In this document: positions 24,451 to 33,286 of the stretch, piece after piece
Layout of the letters: the number at the start of each line of letters is the position of its first letter
Position numbering within the stretch: the stretch's first letter is position 1
NCBI RefSeq assembly: GCF_023544445.1
Contig: NZ_JALPVJ010000026.1
Coordinates: 1-64,000 of the forward strand
Direction: 5' to 3'
Origin: Actinoplanes sp. M2I2
Lineage (GTDB): Bacteria > Actinomycetota > Actinomycetes > Mycobacteriales > Micromonosporaceae
DNA length: 64,000 nucleotides
The notes under the pieces: model-generated
What the model was told of the DNA's origin: nothing
What the model saw: the letters and a program-made list of their open reading frames with translations, nothing else
The model's database searches: none
Translations under genes and position numbers: made by a program

Positions 24451-25416
24451 TTATCGGCTGGGCGTGGCTCGGGCCAGGGAGAGGGCGAAGCGTCCGTCGG
24501 GGTCGGTCCACCAGTGGTCGAGGGTGAAGCCGGCCTCGGACAGCTCCTTGGCCACGCCCTCGCGCCGGAACTTGGCGGAGATCTCGGTGCGGATCTCCTC
24601 GCCGGACGCGAATTCGACGACCAGGTCGACGGCCGGGATCGTGACGCGCATCGGCCAGCGGGCGCGCAGCCGCATCTCGATCCACTCATGGTCGGCGTCC
24701 CACAGGGCTACGTGGGCGAAGCCGTCCACGTCGAAGTCGGCCTGCAGATGGTGGTTGAGCACGCGCAGCACGTTCTTGTCGAACTCGGCGGTCACGCCGG
24801 ACGCGTCGTCGTAGGCCCGGACGAGCATGCGTGGGCTCTTCACCAGGTCGGTGCCGAGCAGCAGGTGTTCGCCCGGCTGCAGCACGGCCCGAACGTCGGT
24901 CAGGAAGCGGGCTCGCTCGGCCGGCGTGAAATTGCCGATCGTGCCGCCGAGGAACGCCACCAGCCGCCCGGCCGGCGCGGGCAGGAACCCGAGATGCCGG
25001 GTGATGTCGCCGACGATGCCGTGCACGGGCAGATCCGGGAAGTCGACCGCCAGGTGCGCCGCCGCGGCCTCGAGCGCCGTGGGCGACACGTCCATCGGCA
25101 CGAACGAGGCGGGCCGGAGCGCGTCGAGCAGCAGGCGGGTCTTGGTGGAGTAGCCCGAGCCCAACTCGATCAGGGTGCGCGCCCCGGTGATCCGGGCGAT
25201 GTCCCCGGCGTGCTCGGCCAGGATCGTCCGCTCGGCGCGGGTCGGGTAGTACTCGGGCAACTCGGTGATCCGCTCGAACAACTCGCTGCCGCGGGCGTCG
25301 TAGAACCACTTGGGCGGGAGCCATTTCGGCGTGTCGGTGAGGCCGGCCACCACGTCGGCGCGCAGCGCGCTCTCCTGGGTCTCGGCGTCCAGGTGGACCT
25401 CAAGCGGGATGGTCAT
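24451..25416 (-). CDS. egtD: EgtD, histidine N-alpha-trimethyltransferase
   Basis: 321 residues, the family's normal length. It opens with MTIPLEVHLDAETQESALRA and has the typical LTDTPKWLPPKWFYDARGSE, the SAM site TLIELGSGYSTKTRLLLDAL, LGGTIGNFTPAERARFL and the C-terminal EEIRTEISAKFRREGVAKEL. The enzyme makes hercynine from histidine with three SAM. GGGAGAGCC precedes ATG 25416. It is the last gene of the egtA-B-C-D operon, overlapping egtC by 17 bp. Confidence 0.95.
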   Translation of the reverse strand: MTIPLEVHLDAETQESALRADVVAGLTDTPKWLPPKWFYDARGSELFERITELPEYYPTRAERTILAEHAGDIARITGARTLIELGSGYSTKTRLLLDALRPASFVPMDVSPTALEAAAAHLAVDFPDLPVHGIVGDITRHLGFLPAPAGRLVAFLGGTIGNFTPAERARFLTDVRAVLQPGEHLLLGTDLVKSPRMLVRAYDDASGVTAEFDKNVLRVLNHHLQADFDVDGFAHVALWDADHEWIEMRLRARWPMRVTIPAVDLVVEFASGEEIRTEISAKFRREGVAKELSEAGFTLDHWWTDPDGRFALSLARATPSR

Positions 25417-26311
25417 GGCTCTCCCGGGGGATCGGCTGCGGCGCGACCGGGGCGGCGACCGTGGTCGCCCGGTCGCTGAAGGGCTGCGCGCCGCTGGCGG
25501 GCGGGGGCGGCGCAGGCTGGTTGGTGGGTGGGGGCGGCATTGAGTGGTTGCCCAATGGGGGTGGTTCGGGGCGGTCGCCCAGGGGGAGCAGGCGTAGGTC
25601 GCCGGGGGTGGCGATCAGCAGGGTGCGGTCGGGGACGGGCTGCCAGGCCGGGTCGTCGTCGAGCGGCTCCGAGCTGACCAGGACGGAGTGGGGGGTGACG
25701 AGCACGGACAGGGCGTGGCCGACCGCGCTGGCCACGATGGTCGCGCCGTCGGTGAGTAGCAGGTTGAGCCGTGACCCGGGGGCGACCGCGGCCACCTCGG
25801 CGATCGTTCCCGCGACGGCCTCGCACAGGCCCGAGCCCCGCCGCAGCCGGGCCCGGACCAGCGCCCACAGCAGGGCGGCGTCGCTGGGCGCGTCCAGCGT
25901 GAGCAGGTCGGTGACCGGCAGGCCGGCGGCCAGCGGGGCCACCGAGCCCGGCCAGCCGGTGACGACCCCGTTGTGGCTGAACAGCCACGGACCCTCGGCG
26001 AACGGCGCGACCGCGAAGGACGTGACCGGCATGCCGGCGGTGGCGCTGCGGACGGCGGCGAGCACCGCGCCGGCCGGGACCGACGCGGCCAGCCGGGGCA
26101 GGTCGGGATCGCTCCACAGCGGACCGGCCCGGCGGTAGCGCACCGGGCCGTCGGGCGCGTACCACCCGACGCCGAACCCGTCCGCGTTGATCGTGCCGCC
26201 ACCGCGCATGTCGCGCGGCGCCCAGGACTGGTGGGCCAGCGAGTGCGACGGCTCGAACAGCAGCCGGGACAGGGGAACGGGCGGGCCGAGATAGGCGAGG
26301 TGGCGGCACAT
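25400..26311 (-). CDS. egtC: EgtC, gamma-glutamyl hercynylcysteine sulfoxide hydrolase
   Basis: 303 residues. The Ntn-type glutamine amidotransferase start MCRHLAYLG leaves Cys2 as nucleophile after Met removal; GGGTINADGFGVGWY, FSHNGVVTGW and VSSEPLDDDPAWQPV are the family's substrate-pocket regions. It removes the glutamate from the EgtB product. A Pro-rich tail of about 50 residues (PEPPPLGNHSMPPPP...) is an extension not required by the fold. Its ATG shares one base with the stop of egtB (TGATG). Confidence 0.93.
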   Translation of the reverse strand: MCRHLAYLGPPVPLSRLLFEPSHSLAHQSWAPRDMRGGGTINADGFGVGWYAPDGPVRYRRAGPLWSDPDLPRLAASVPAGAVLAAVRSATAGMPVTSFAVAPFAEGPWLFSHNGVVTGWPGSVAPLAAGLPVTDLLTLDAPSDAALLWALVRARLRRGSGLCEAVAGTIAEVAAVAPGSRLNLLLTDGATIVASAVGHALSVLVTPHSVLVSSEPLDDDPAWQPVPDRTLLIATPGDLRLLPLGDRPEPPPLGNHSMPPPPTNQPAPPPPASGAQPFSDRATTVAAPVAPQPIPRESHDHPA

Positions 26312-27612
26312 CAGGCGTCCCGCGCGCAGCGGAAGCCGCTGAAGATCTGCCGCCGGATCGGGTAGTCCCAGTTGCGGAACGTGCCCCGGACGGCCGAGTC
26401 GTCGGTGCCGAACGAGCCGCCGCGCAGCACCTTGTGGTCGGGGCCGAAGAAGACCTCCGAATACTCGCGGTAGGGGAACGCGGCGAACCCCGGGTAGCCG
26501 TGGAAGTCGGTGGACGTCCACTCCCACACGTCGCCCATCAACTGGTGGACGCCGAGCGGCGAGGCGCCCTCGGGGAACGCCCCCGCGGCCGCCGGGCGCA
26601 GGTGCCGCTGGCCCAGGTTGGCGTGCCGCGGGGCCGGCGGCTCGTCGCCCCACGGGAAGCGCCGCGAACGGCCGGTCGCGGGGTCGAATCGGGCCGCCTT
26701 CTCCCACTCGGCCTCGGTCGGCAGTCGCTTGCCGGCCCAGCTCGCGTACGCCTCGGCCTCGTGGAAACAGACGTGGACCACCGGCTCGCCGGGCGCGATC
26801 GGGGCCGTGCGGCCGAACGTCGTCGCCGCCCAGCCGGCGCCGTCGCGCCGCCAGTGGGCCGGCGCGGTGAGCCCGGCCGCCTGGCGGTGGTCCCAGCCGG
26901 CCGCGCTCCACCAGCGCGGGTCGTCGTAGCCGCCGGCGTCGATGAACGCCGCGTACTCGGCGTTGGTCACCGCGGCCCGGTCGATGTGGAACGCCGCCAC
27001 CTCGACCCGGTGGGCCGGGCGTTCGTTGTCGAGTGCCCACGGCTCGGTGTCGGTGCCCATCGTGAACGGCCCACCGGGCACGAGCACCTCGCCGGAGACC
27101 ACGGCCGGCGGCTCGGGCGGCGGCGCCGCGGCGAGCACCGGCGCGCCCGAGCGGAGCTGGTGGGTGGCGAGCATGGTCTCGTCGTGCTGCTGCTCGTGCT
27201 GCACGATCATGCCGAACGCGAAGCCGTCGGCGACCAGGCGGCGGCCCTGGTCGAGGCGGGCCCGGTCGAGCACGTCGAGCGCCTTGTCGCGGACCTGGGC
27301 CACGTAGCGGCGGGCCTCGGCCGGGTTGAGCAGGGGCAGGGCCGTGCGGTCGCGGCGGGCGTGCTTGAACGCGTCGTAGAGCTCGTCGATGTCGTGGCGC
27401 ACCGGCTCGCGGCCGCCGACGTCGCGGACCAGCCAGAGCTCCTCCTGGTTGCCGACGTGGGCCAGATCCCACACCAGCGGCGACATGAGCGGGGAGTGCT
27501 GCCGGGTGAGGTCGTCGTCGTCGACGGCCTCGGTCAACCGGGCGGTGCGGTCGCGGGCCCGGAGCAACTCGGCGGCGACGCGGTCGCGCAGCCGCTCGGT
27601 CTCGATGGTCAT
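26311..27612 (-). CDS. egtB: EgtB, hercynine oxygenase (iron-dependent sulfoxide synthase)
   Basis: 433 residues with the DinB-like domain carrying the iron ligands His52 (WDLAHVGNQEE) and His139/His143 (HEQQHDETM), then an FGE-sulfatase domain (PGGPFTMGTD, WEKAARFDPATG, WEWTSTDFHGYPG, VLRGGSFGTDDS and the end GFRCARDA). It joins gamma-glutamylcysteine to hercynine using oxygen. It overlaps egtA by 4 bp (ATGA) and so is translationally coupled. Confidence 0.95.
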   Translation of the reverse strand: MTIETERLRDRVAAELLRARDRTARLTEAVDDDDLTRQHSPLMSPLVWDLAHVGNQEELWLVRDVGGREPVRHDIDELYDAFKHARRDRTALPLLNPAEARRYVAQVRDKALDVLDRARLDQGRRLVADGFAFGMIVQHEQQHDETMLATHQLRSGAPVLAAAPPPEPPAVVSGEVLVPGGPFTMGTDTEPWALDNERPAHRVEVAAFHIDRAAVTNAEYAAFIDAGGYDDPRWWSAAGWDHRQAAGLTAPAHWRRDGAGWAATTFGRTAPIAPGEPVVHVCFHEAEAYASWAGKRLPTEAEWEKAARFDPATGRSRRFPWGDEPPAPRHANLGQRHLRPAAAGAFPEGASPLGVHQLMGDVWEWTSTDFHGYPGFAAFPYREYSEVFFGPDHKVLRGGSFGTDDSAVRGTFRNWDYPIRRQIFSGFRCARDA

Positions 27613-28823
27613 CGCAGCTTCCGTTCGATCGTCTCGGTGAGGCCGGCGCCGGACAGCCGGTCATCGGCTCGGGCGCGGCGCAGGGCCAGGTCGAGCACGG
27701 CCCGGGCGGTGCGGCGCAGGGCGGGATCGGCGAGCCCGGAGCGCCAGGCCGGCACCCAGCGGCCGGCCGTCGGCAGGGCCAGGTCGAGCGCGGCGCCGGT
27801 GGTGGCCGGGTCGGCCAGCAGGGTGGCCAGCACGGCCACCGGGGCGAGCCAGCCGGCGCCGGCCTGGGCGTCGAGATAGCGCACCTCGAGGTAGCCGCGC
27901 GGACGCACCGGCGGGAACAGCGTGCTCAGGTGGTAGTCGACGTCGGCCACCGTGAGCGGCGCGGTCAGCGCCCCACGGGCCCAGTCGCCCAGCGTGGCGC
28001 CGGCCGGCGCGGCCCAGCTGTCGCCGTCGCGCCGTACACAGGTCAGCGGCGCGTCGAGCGCGTAGCGGACCCAGTCGCCGGCCGGGTCGGCCGACACGCC
28101 GACCGGATGGGTGAGGCGCGGGTCCATCGCCCACCAGGCGGCCATCCGCGCGGAGGCCAGCCCGGTGTCGCGGCCGGCGTGGCGGCCCGAGGTGGCGAAG
28201 GCGGCCAGCAACGGCGGGCCGAGCGCCGAGACGGCCGCCCACCGGACGGCCAGCTCGCTGTCGGTGCCCGCGTCGAGGCAGACCTGCAGGCCCGCCGTGC
28301 TGCACATCATCACCCGGCCGTCCCCGCCCCGCGCGTCGAAGGCCTGCTCCATGGCGTCGTAGCGGGGGGTGCGCACGAGGCGCCGGGGCGCTCGGTGCGG
28401 GTCGATGCCGTGCCCGCCGAGCGTCAGGCCGGCCGCCTCGAGCAGGCCGCTCAGATATCGCCGGTCGGCGTCGACCGCCGTCCGCAGCGCGGCCAGGGTG
28501 GGGGCGGGGGCGGAGGAGATCTCGACCTGGCCGCCGGGCTCGACGCTGATCGTGCCGCCGGCGGGCAGGGGCTGCGGCGGATGCGCCGCGCCGAGGGTCG
28601 TGGGGGAGTGCCGGCCGAGCGCCTGCCGCAGCGTCTCGACGGCCAGCGGCGCCCGGGGCGCCGCGAGGTGATGGACGGTCCATTCCAGTTCCGCGCCGAT
28701 CAGCGCCGGGGGACCGGTCTTGAAGCAGATGGCACGGATCCGCGCCTCCACCTCGTTCTGCGTGCGGAGGACGGCCGCCGTGTCGGCGTCACCATCCGCC
28801 AGCAGCCGGATGCTCTTGGTCAT
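27609..28823 (-). CDS. egtA: EgtA, glutamate-cysteine ligase of ergothioneine biosynthesis
   Basis: 404 residues of the GCS2 family: ALIGAELEWTVHHL (glutamate/metal Glu), GGTISVEPGGQVEISSAP, MCSTAGLQVCLDAGTDS, LASARMAAWWAMDPRLT and GYLEVRYLDAQAG. It supplies gamma-glutamylcysteine to EgtB. The ATG 28823 follows a TAAGTT -10 by 5-6 nt, so the egt operon likely starts with a leaderless message. The frame remains open far upstream, but that part is antisense to the next gene and is not coding. Confidence 0.93.
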   Translation of the reverse strand: MTKSIRLLADGDADTAAVLRTQNEVEARIRAICFKTGPPALIGAELEWTVHHLAAPRAPLAVETLRQALGRHSPTTLGAAHPPQPLPAGGTISVEPGGQVEISSAPAPTLAALRTAVDADRRYLSGLLEAAGLTLGGHGIDPHRAPRRLVRTPRYDAMEQAFDARGGDGRVMMCSTAGLQVCLDAGTDSELAVRWAAVSALGPPLLAAFATSGRHAGRDTGLASARMAAWWAMDPRLTHPVGVSADPAGDWVRYALDAPLTCVRRDGDSWAAPAGATLGDWARGALTAPLTVADVDYHLSTLFPPVRPRGYLEVRYLDAQAGAGWLAPVAVLATLLADPATTGAALDLALPTAGRWVPAWRSGLADPALRRTARAVLDLALRRARADDRLSGAGLTETIERKLR

Positions 28824-29129
28824 GAGCCCGAACTTACGGCCGGGGTCCGACATTTTCGCGGAGGACCGCAGACCAGTCCGACGTGGACGGCTGCCACGCT
28901 GCGGCTTCGTTGCGCAGTGATCTGGGTCACTCGAAAAAGGGAAGCGTTTCACTCCGCGAGGACCCCCGGTTAAGGGGCGCTTAAGGTCTTGCCTACCGGC
29001 CTCACCTGCGCAAACGGCACCCGCGGCATTGTCGCTGGGAAATACCTGAACCGTTGCCGTGACCGTTTCGTACTTCTCGGCGCGTGCCCCGGCGGAGCGG
29101 CGCGGCAGTGGTGGAGCTAAGGAGTCGCG
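28824..29129. promoter_or_regulatory. Divergent control region between egtA and the aminotransferase
   Basis: 306 bp without a gene. On the egt side TAAGTT (28834-28829) is the likely -10. On the other side a ribosome site GGAGCTAAGGAG precedes ATG 29130. Between them lie a direct repeat TTAAGG at 28970-28975 and 28981-28986 (11 bp apart) and an A-rich TCGAAAAAGGGAAG. I recognise no known box. Confidence 0.5.
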
Positions 29130-30383
29130 ATGGCGGGCACCGGAATCGACACCTCGATCCTGCACCAGGGCGCTCACAGCGCGTCCTACTTCGACCTGGC
29201 CCGCAGCGCCGGCGAGGGCGTCGAGATCGTGGACTTCTGCATTCCCTGCAATCCGTACTTCCCGACGCCCGAGATGTTCGACGAGCTGAGCCGGGACCTC
29301 AAGAACATCCTGAAGTACTACCCGAGCGACTCGTCCAGCATCACCAAGAAACTGTGCAGCGTCCTCGGACTGCACCCGCAGACGGTCGCGATGGCCAACG
29401 GCTCGACCGAACTGATCACCTGGATCGACCATCTGCTGATCGCCGAGAGCGTGGCGATCCCCATCCCCACGTTCGGGCGCTGGACCGACCAGCCGCTCGA
29501 GACCGGCAAGCGGGTCGACATGTTCCCGTTGCAGGAGCGGGACGGCTTCCGGCTCAACCTGGACGACTACGTGCGCTTCATCCGCGACCGCGGCTCCCGC
29601 GTGGCCGTGGTCTGCAACGTCAACAACCCGGACGGCTGCTATCTGCCGCGCCGCGACGTCATCCGCTTCATGGACCTGCTCGGCGACCTCGACCTGGTCG
29701 TCATCGACGAGTCCTTCATCGACTTCTCCGACCTGGAGCAGTACCCGTCGGTCGGCCCCGACGCGGTGATCCGCCCGAACACGGTGGTGCTCAAGAGCCT
29801 GGGCAAGAACTTCGGCCTGCACGGCATCCGGTTCGGCTACCTGATGGCCAACCCGGCGATCGCCGGGCGGATCGGCAAGGCGCTGCCCAAGTGGAACCTC
29901 AACTCGCTGGCCGAGAAGGTCGTGTTCATGATCGAGGAGCACGAGGACGAGTACGAGGAGAGCCTGCGCCTGCTGAGCCGCGACCGCCGCTCGATGGCCG
30001 GCGAGCTGGCGCGGATCCCGGGGCTGACCGTGTTCCCGTCGCAGGGCAACTTCATCCTGGTCAAACTGCCCACCGAGTGGTCGGGTGTGGCCCTGCGCGA
30101 CCACCTCGTGGCCGACCACGGCGTCTACACCCGCGAGTGCGGCAACAAGCTGGGCATGACCAGCCAGTTCATGCGGCTGGTGGTGCGACCCGGGCGGGAC
30201 GTCGACCGGCTGATCGACGGCATGATGGACTACGGCCGTCAGTTCCGGGTGCGCTCGTACGAGGAACCGGCCGACAGCCGCCGCGGCTGGGAGACGCCGC
30301 GCGAGGAGGCCCCGGACAACCTCATCCCGTACCCGTCGCGCCGCGGCGGCGAGTACACGGCCCGCCGGGCCGCCCATGCGTAG
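29130..30383 (+). CDS. Class I/II PLP-dependent aminotransferase (HisC-like)
   Basis: 417 residues, fold type I. Features: CIPCNPYFPTPEMF near the start, GSTELITWIDH, VCNVNNPDGCYLP, VIDESFIDF (Asp193 to the PLP ring) and the PLP lysine Lys226 in SLGKNFGLHGIRFGY, then VRPGRDVDRLIDGM. It is closest to histidinol-phosphate or CobC-type aminotransferases. It is not the class V cysteine-desulfurase-like EgtE, so despite being next to egtA it is not evidently the ergothioneine C-S lyase. The C-terminal tail of about 40 residues is Arg-rich. Confidence 0.85.
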   Translation: MAGTGIDTSILHQGAHSASYFDLARSAGEGVEIVDFCIPCNPYFPTPEMFDELSRDLKNILKYYPSDSSSITKKLCSVLGLHPQTVAMANGSTELITWIDHLLIAESVAIPIPTFGRWTDQPLETGKRVDMFPLQERDGFRLNLDDYVRFIRDRGSRVAVVCNVNNPDGCYLPRRDVIRFMDLLGDLDLVVIDESFIDFSDLEQYPSVGPDAVIRPNTVVLKSLGKNFGLHGIRFGYLMANPAIAGRIGKALPKWNLNSLAEKVVFMIEEHEDEYEESLRLLSRDRRSMAGELARIPGLTVFPSQGNFILVKLPTEWSGVALRDHLVADHGVYTRECGNKLGMTSQFMRLVVRPGRDVDRLIDGMMDYGRQFRVRSYEEPADSRRGWETPREEAPDNLIPYPSRRGGEYTARRAAHA

Positions 30384-30597
30384 GCTGCGCCGCCGCGTCC
30401 GTACGGCGTGCTTCGGGCGGCGGCCCGCGCGGTGGCGGGCGGCCCGCCGTCCCGGCCCCGCACGCCGCCGCAAATGACTGGTACGCCGCCTGCTGTACAG
30501 CCAGGGCAGCCTGGTCGCCGGGACGGCCGCGCTGGCCGTCACCGGCGTGGCCGTGGCGATCCAGCGGATCGTGCAGCCGTCCGAACGCGTGCGATAG
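30376..30597 (+). CDS. Tiny Arg-rich ORF with an in-frame TGA before a membrane helix
   Basis: An ATG at 30376 overlaps the aminotransferase end and encodes 33 residues (MRRLRRRVRTACFGRRPARW...), then TGA at 30475. In the same frame, without a usual start codon, 39 more residues follow to TAG 30597: LVRRLLYSQGSLVAGTAALA, a hydrophobic helix, then VQPSERVR. The second half looks like a real small membrane protein that has lost its start, or whose TGA is a mutation or sequencing error. The function is unknown. Confidence 0.35.
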
Positions 30598-30697
30598 ACA
30601 GTCATCTTCCCGTCACGCGCGTTTCGCCGCGCCGTCTCACCCTTGCCACGCGCCGCCGCAAGGGTGACCGTCGACGAACGTCCACCAAGGAGGCGCG

Positions 30698-32275
30698 ATG
30701 CCCACCCGCCGTCAGATTCTCTCCGGCGCCGCCGTCGCGGCCGGGGCCGCCGCGCTGCCCTCCTCGGCCCGGCCCGCCGCGGCCCTGGCCGGCCCGCCGG
30801 ACGACCTCTTCGCGCTCGGCGTGGCCAGCGGCGACCCGCTGCCCGACGGCGTCGTCCTCTGGACCCGGCTGGTCCGGGCCGGCCTGCGCCGCTCGGTCGA
30901 GGTGGAGTGGCAGGTCGCGCGGGACGAGAGCTTCCGCCGGGTGGTGCGGCGGGGCCGCACGGTCGCGCGAGCCGAACTCGCCCACTCGGTGCACGTGGAC
31001 CCCCGCGGGCTCGACGACGGTCACGAGTACTTCTACCGCTTTCGCGCCCTCGGCCGGATCAGTCCCACCGGGCGTACCCGCACCGCGCCCTCGCGCCACG
31101 CCGGCCCGGCCCGGCTCCGCTTCGGCATCGTCAACTGCCAGGACTTCCAGAACGGCTACTGGCCGGCGTACCGGGGACTGGCCGACGAGGATCTCGACCT
31201 GGTCGTGCACCTGGGCGACTACATCTACGAGTACGACCCGAGCAGCCGCTTCGCCGACCGCCGGCACACCACTCCGGAGACCCCGGGCCTCGACCAGCTG
31301 GTGACGCTGGACGACTACCGGGCCCGCCACGCCCAGTACAAGTCGGACCCGGCCCTGCAGGCCGCGCACGCCGCCTTCCCGTGGGTCGTCACCTGGGACG
31401 ACCACGAGACCGAGAACAACTACGCCGGCCTGATCGACGAGAGCGACGACACCGGGGCCAAGCTGCAGTCCCGCCTGCTGTTCGCCCGCCAGCGGGCCGC
31501 GGCCTACCAGGCCTACTACGAGCACATGCCGATCCGGGCGAACCTGCGGCCGGGCCGGGCCGACCTGCGCATCTTCCGGCGCTTCGACTTCGGCCGGCTG
31601 CTGCGGCTCAACGTGCTCGACACCCGGCAGTACCGCACCGACCAGCCCGGCGGCTTCCCGGGCGACTTCGGCCTGGCAACGGCCGGCGAGGGGAACACCG
31701 CGGGCACGCTCACCGGCGAGGATCAGGAACGCTGGCTCAAGGCCGGGCTCGACCACTCGCCCGCGCGCTGGAACGTCGTGGCCCAGCAGGTGATGATGAG
31801 CCGCATCAAGTTCCCCAACCCGACCGGCGCCCCGGTGCCTCCGGTCGTCGCCAACCTCGACCAGTGGGACGGCTACGGCCCGCAGCGCACCCGCTTCCTG
31901 CGGTACCTCGAACAGCGTCGGGTGGCGAACCCGGTCATCCTGGCCGGCGACATCCACTCGACCTGGTTCTCGGAGCTGCGGACCGACTTCGACAGGCCCG
32001 AGCTGAAGCCGGTGGCCGTCGAGTTCACCGCCACCTCGGTCAGCTCCGATTTCCCCCTGGCCTTCGACGCGCCGCTCAAGCAGGTCAATCCGACGCTGAA
32101 CCCGCACGTGCGCTACTTCGACGGCTCGAGGCGCGGCTATCTGCGCTGCCTGGTGACCGGGTCGGCGTGGCACACCGATGTGCGCACGGTCGACACCATC
32201 GAGGTGCGGGACGCCCCGGTGAGCACCACGGCGTCGTGGGCTGTCGAGGCGGGGACGTCGACGCTGACCCGATAG
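30698..32275 (+). CDS. phoD: PhoD-family alkaline phosphatase/phosphodiesterase
   Basis: 525 residues with a Tat signal (MPTRRQILSGAAVAAGAAAL with the RR pair). PhoD landmarks are GVASGDPLPDGVVLWTRL, VNCQDFQNGYWPAYRGLADE, HLGDYIYEYDP, WDDHETENNYAG, NVVAQQVMMSRIKF and VILAGDIHSTWF, holding the iron/calcium ligands. It releases phosphate from organic esters outside the cell. CAAGGAGGCGCG precedes ATG 30698. Control by phosphate is expected, but I found no clear pho box. Confidence 0.9.
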   Translation: MPTRRQILSGAAVAAGAAALPSSARPAAALAGPPDDLFALGVASGDPLPDGVVLWTRLVRAGLRRSVEVEWQVARDESFRRVVRRGRTVARAELAHSVHVDPRGLDDGHEYFYRFRALGRISPTGRTRTAPSRHAGPARLRFGIVNCQDFQNGYWPAYRGLADEDLDLVVHLGDYIYEYDPSSRFADRRHTTPETPGLDQLVTLDDYRARHAQYKSDPALQAAHAAFPWVVTWDDHETENNYAGLIDESDDTGAKLQSRLLFARQRAAAYQAYYEHMPIRANLRPGRADLRIFRRFDFGRLLRLNVLDTRQYRTDQPGGFPGDFGLATAGEGNTAGTLTGEDQERWLKAGLDHSPARWNVVAQQVMMSRIKFPNPTGAPVPPVVANLDQWDGYGPQRTRFLRYLEQRRVANPVILAGDIHSTWFSELRTDFDRPELKPVAVEFTATSVSSDFPLAFDAPLKQVNPTLNPHVRYFDGSRRGYLRCLVTGSAWHTDVRTVDTIEVRDAPVSTTASWAVEAGTSTLTR

Positions 32276-32285
32276 GCTCGGCGGA

Positions 32286-33215
32286 ATGCGCACGAAGGAG
32301 CAGTTGACCGACGACATCCGCAGCCGGCGCCGGGCCGTGCTGGTGGTCAACACCCACTCCAGGCGGGGCCGGCTGCTGTACGAGAACGCGCGGGCGCGGC
32401 TCGCCGAGGCCGGGTTCACGCTGCTCGGCGCCTGCGCGGTCGAGCGGCCGCGCGAGCTCCCGGCCATCCTGGCCGAGGGTCTCGCGCTCGGTCCGGACCT
32501 GCTGGTGGCCGGGGGCGGCGACGGCACCATCAGCACGGCCGCGCGGCTGCTGGCGCACCGGGACGTGGCGCTCGGCCTGCTCCCGCTGGGCACCACGAAC
32601 AACTTCGCCCGCACCGCCCACATCCCGCTCGACCTCGATCAGGCGGTCGAGGTGCTCGTCAAGGGCAAGGTGATCGACCTCGACCTGGGTCTGGCCGGCG
32701 ACGAGCCGTTCACCAACCACGTGGGGGTCGGGCTCTCGGCCGAGGTCATGATCAAGGCGCCGCGACCGCTCAAGCGGGCCCTCGGCCGGCTGGCCTACCC
32801 GCTCACCGCGCTCGGGCTGCTCACCCGGCACGAGCCGCTGCGCATCACGGTCCGGGCGGCCGGCGGCAGCCACGACTTCCGGAGCCACCAGGTCTACGTG
32901 GCCAACGGCGGTCACCACGCCGGGCGCCTGATCGCCGGGGACGCCGACGCGGACGACCGGCTCCTGGTGGCGTACCCGGTGGGTGGCCCCTCACGGCGGG
33001 AGCTGCTGGTCGAGACCGCGCGCAACGCGGCCAAGGGACCCACGCGCACGCTGCGGGAGGAGCCGTTCCTCGCGGTCGACGAGCTGTGGCTGGAGACCGA
33101 CCGCCCGGCCCGGGTCGAGGTCGACGGCGAGCCCGCCGGCAGCACCCCGCTGCGCATCGGCCTGGCCGCGAACGCGCTACGGGTGATGGCGCCGGCCGAC
33201 GCGCCGGACCGCTGA
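32286..33215 (+). CDS. Diacylglycerol kinase/LCB-kinase-fold protein
   Basis: 309 residues. LLVAGGGDGTISTAARLLAH is the GGDGT nucleotide-binding motif, LPLGTTNNFAR the second, and RVEVDGEPAGSTPL the closing beta-sandwich piece; VVNTHSRRGR opens the domain. Family members phosphorylate lipids or sphingoid bases or act on phosphatidylinositol in actinobacteria. TAGGCT at 32273-32278 lies 7 nt before ATG 32286 and overlaps the phoD stop, so the gene may have a leaderless promoter of its own. Confidence 0.85.
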   Translation: MRTKEQLTDDIRSRRRAVLVVNTHSRRGRLLYENARARLAEAGFTLLGACAVERPRELPAILAEGLALGPDLLVAGGGDGTISTAARLLAHRDVALGLLPLGTTNNFARTAHIPLDLDQAVEVLVKGKVIDLDLGLAGDEPFTNHVGVGLSAEVMIKAPRPLKRALGRLAYPLTALGLLTRHEPLRITVRAAGGSHDFRSHQVYVANGGHHAGRLIAGDADADDRLLVAYPVGGPSRRELLVETARNAAKGPTRTLREEPFLAVDELWLETDRPARVEVDGEPAGSTPLRIGLAANALRVMAPADAPDR

Positions 33216-33286
33216 GGCACGGGAGAACGGACGCCCGAAAAAACATTCGTACCCGACTGCACAGAACCGGCCCGGGGAGCGTCGTA

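Noticed and set aside
29130..30383. Aminotransferase called EgtE
   Set aside because: EgtE is a class V (cysteine desulfurase-like) enzyme; this one has the class I/II SLGKNFGLHG lysine motif.
30475..30477. TGA as selenocysteine codon
   Set aside because: No SECIS-like hairpin was evident and no reason to expect a selenoprotein; mutation or an unusual start is simpler.
27609..30605. A 998-residue open frame on the minus strand containing egtA
   Set aside because: Only the last 404 residues are EgtA. The rest is the antisense frame of the aminotransferase, an artefact of high G+C.
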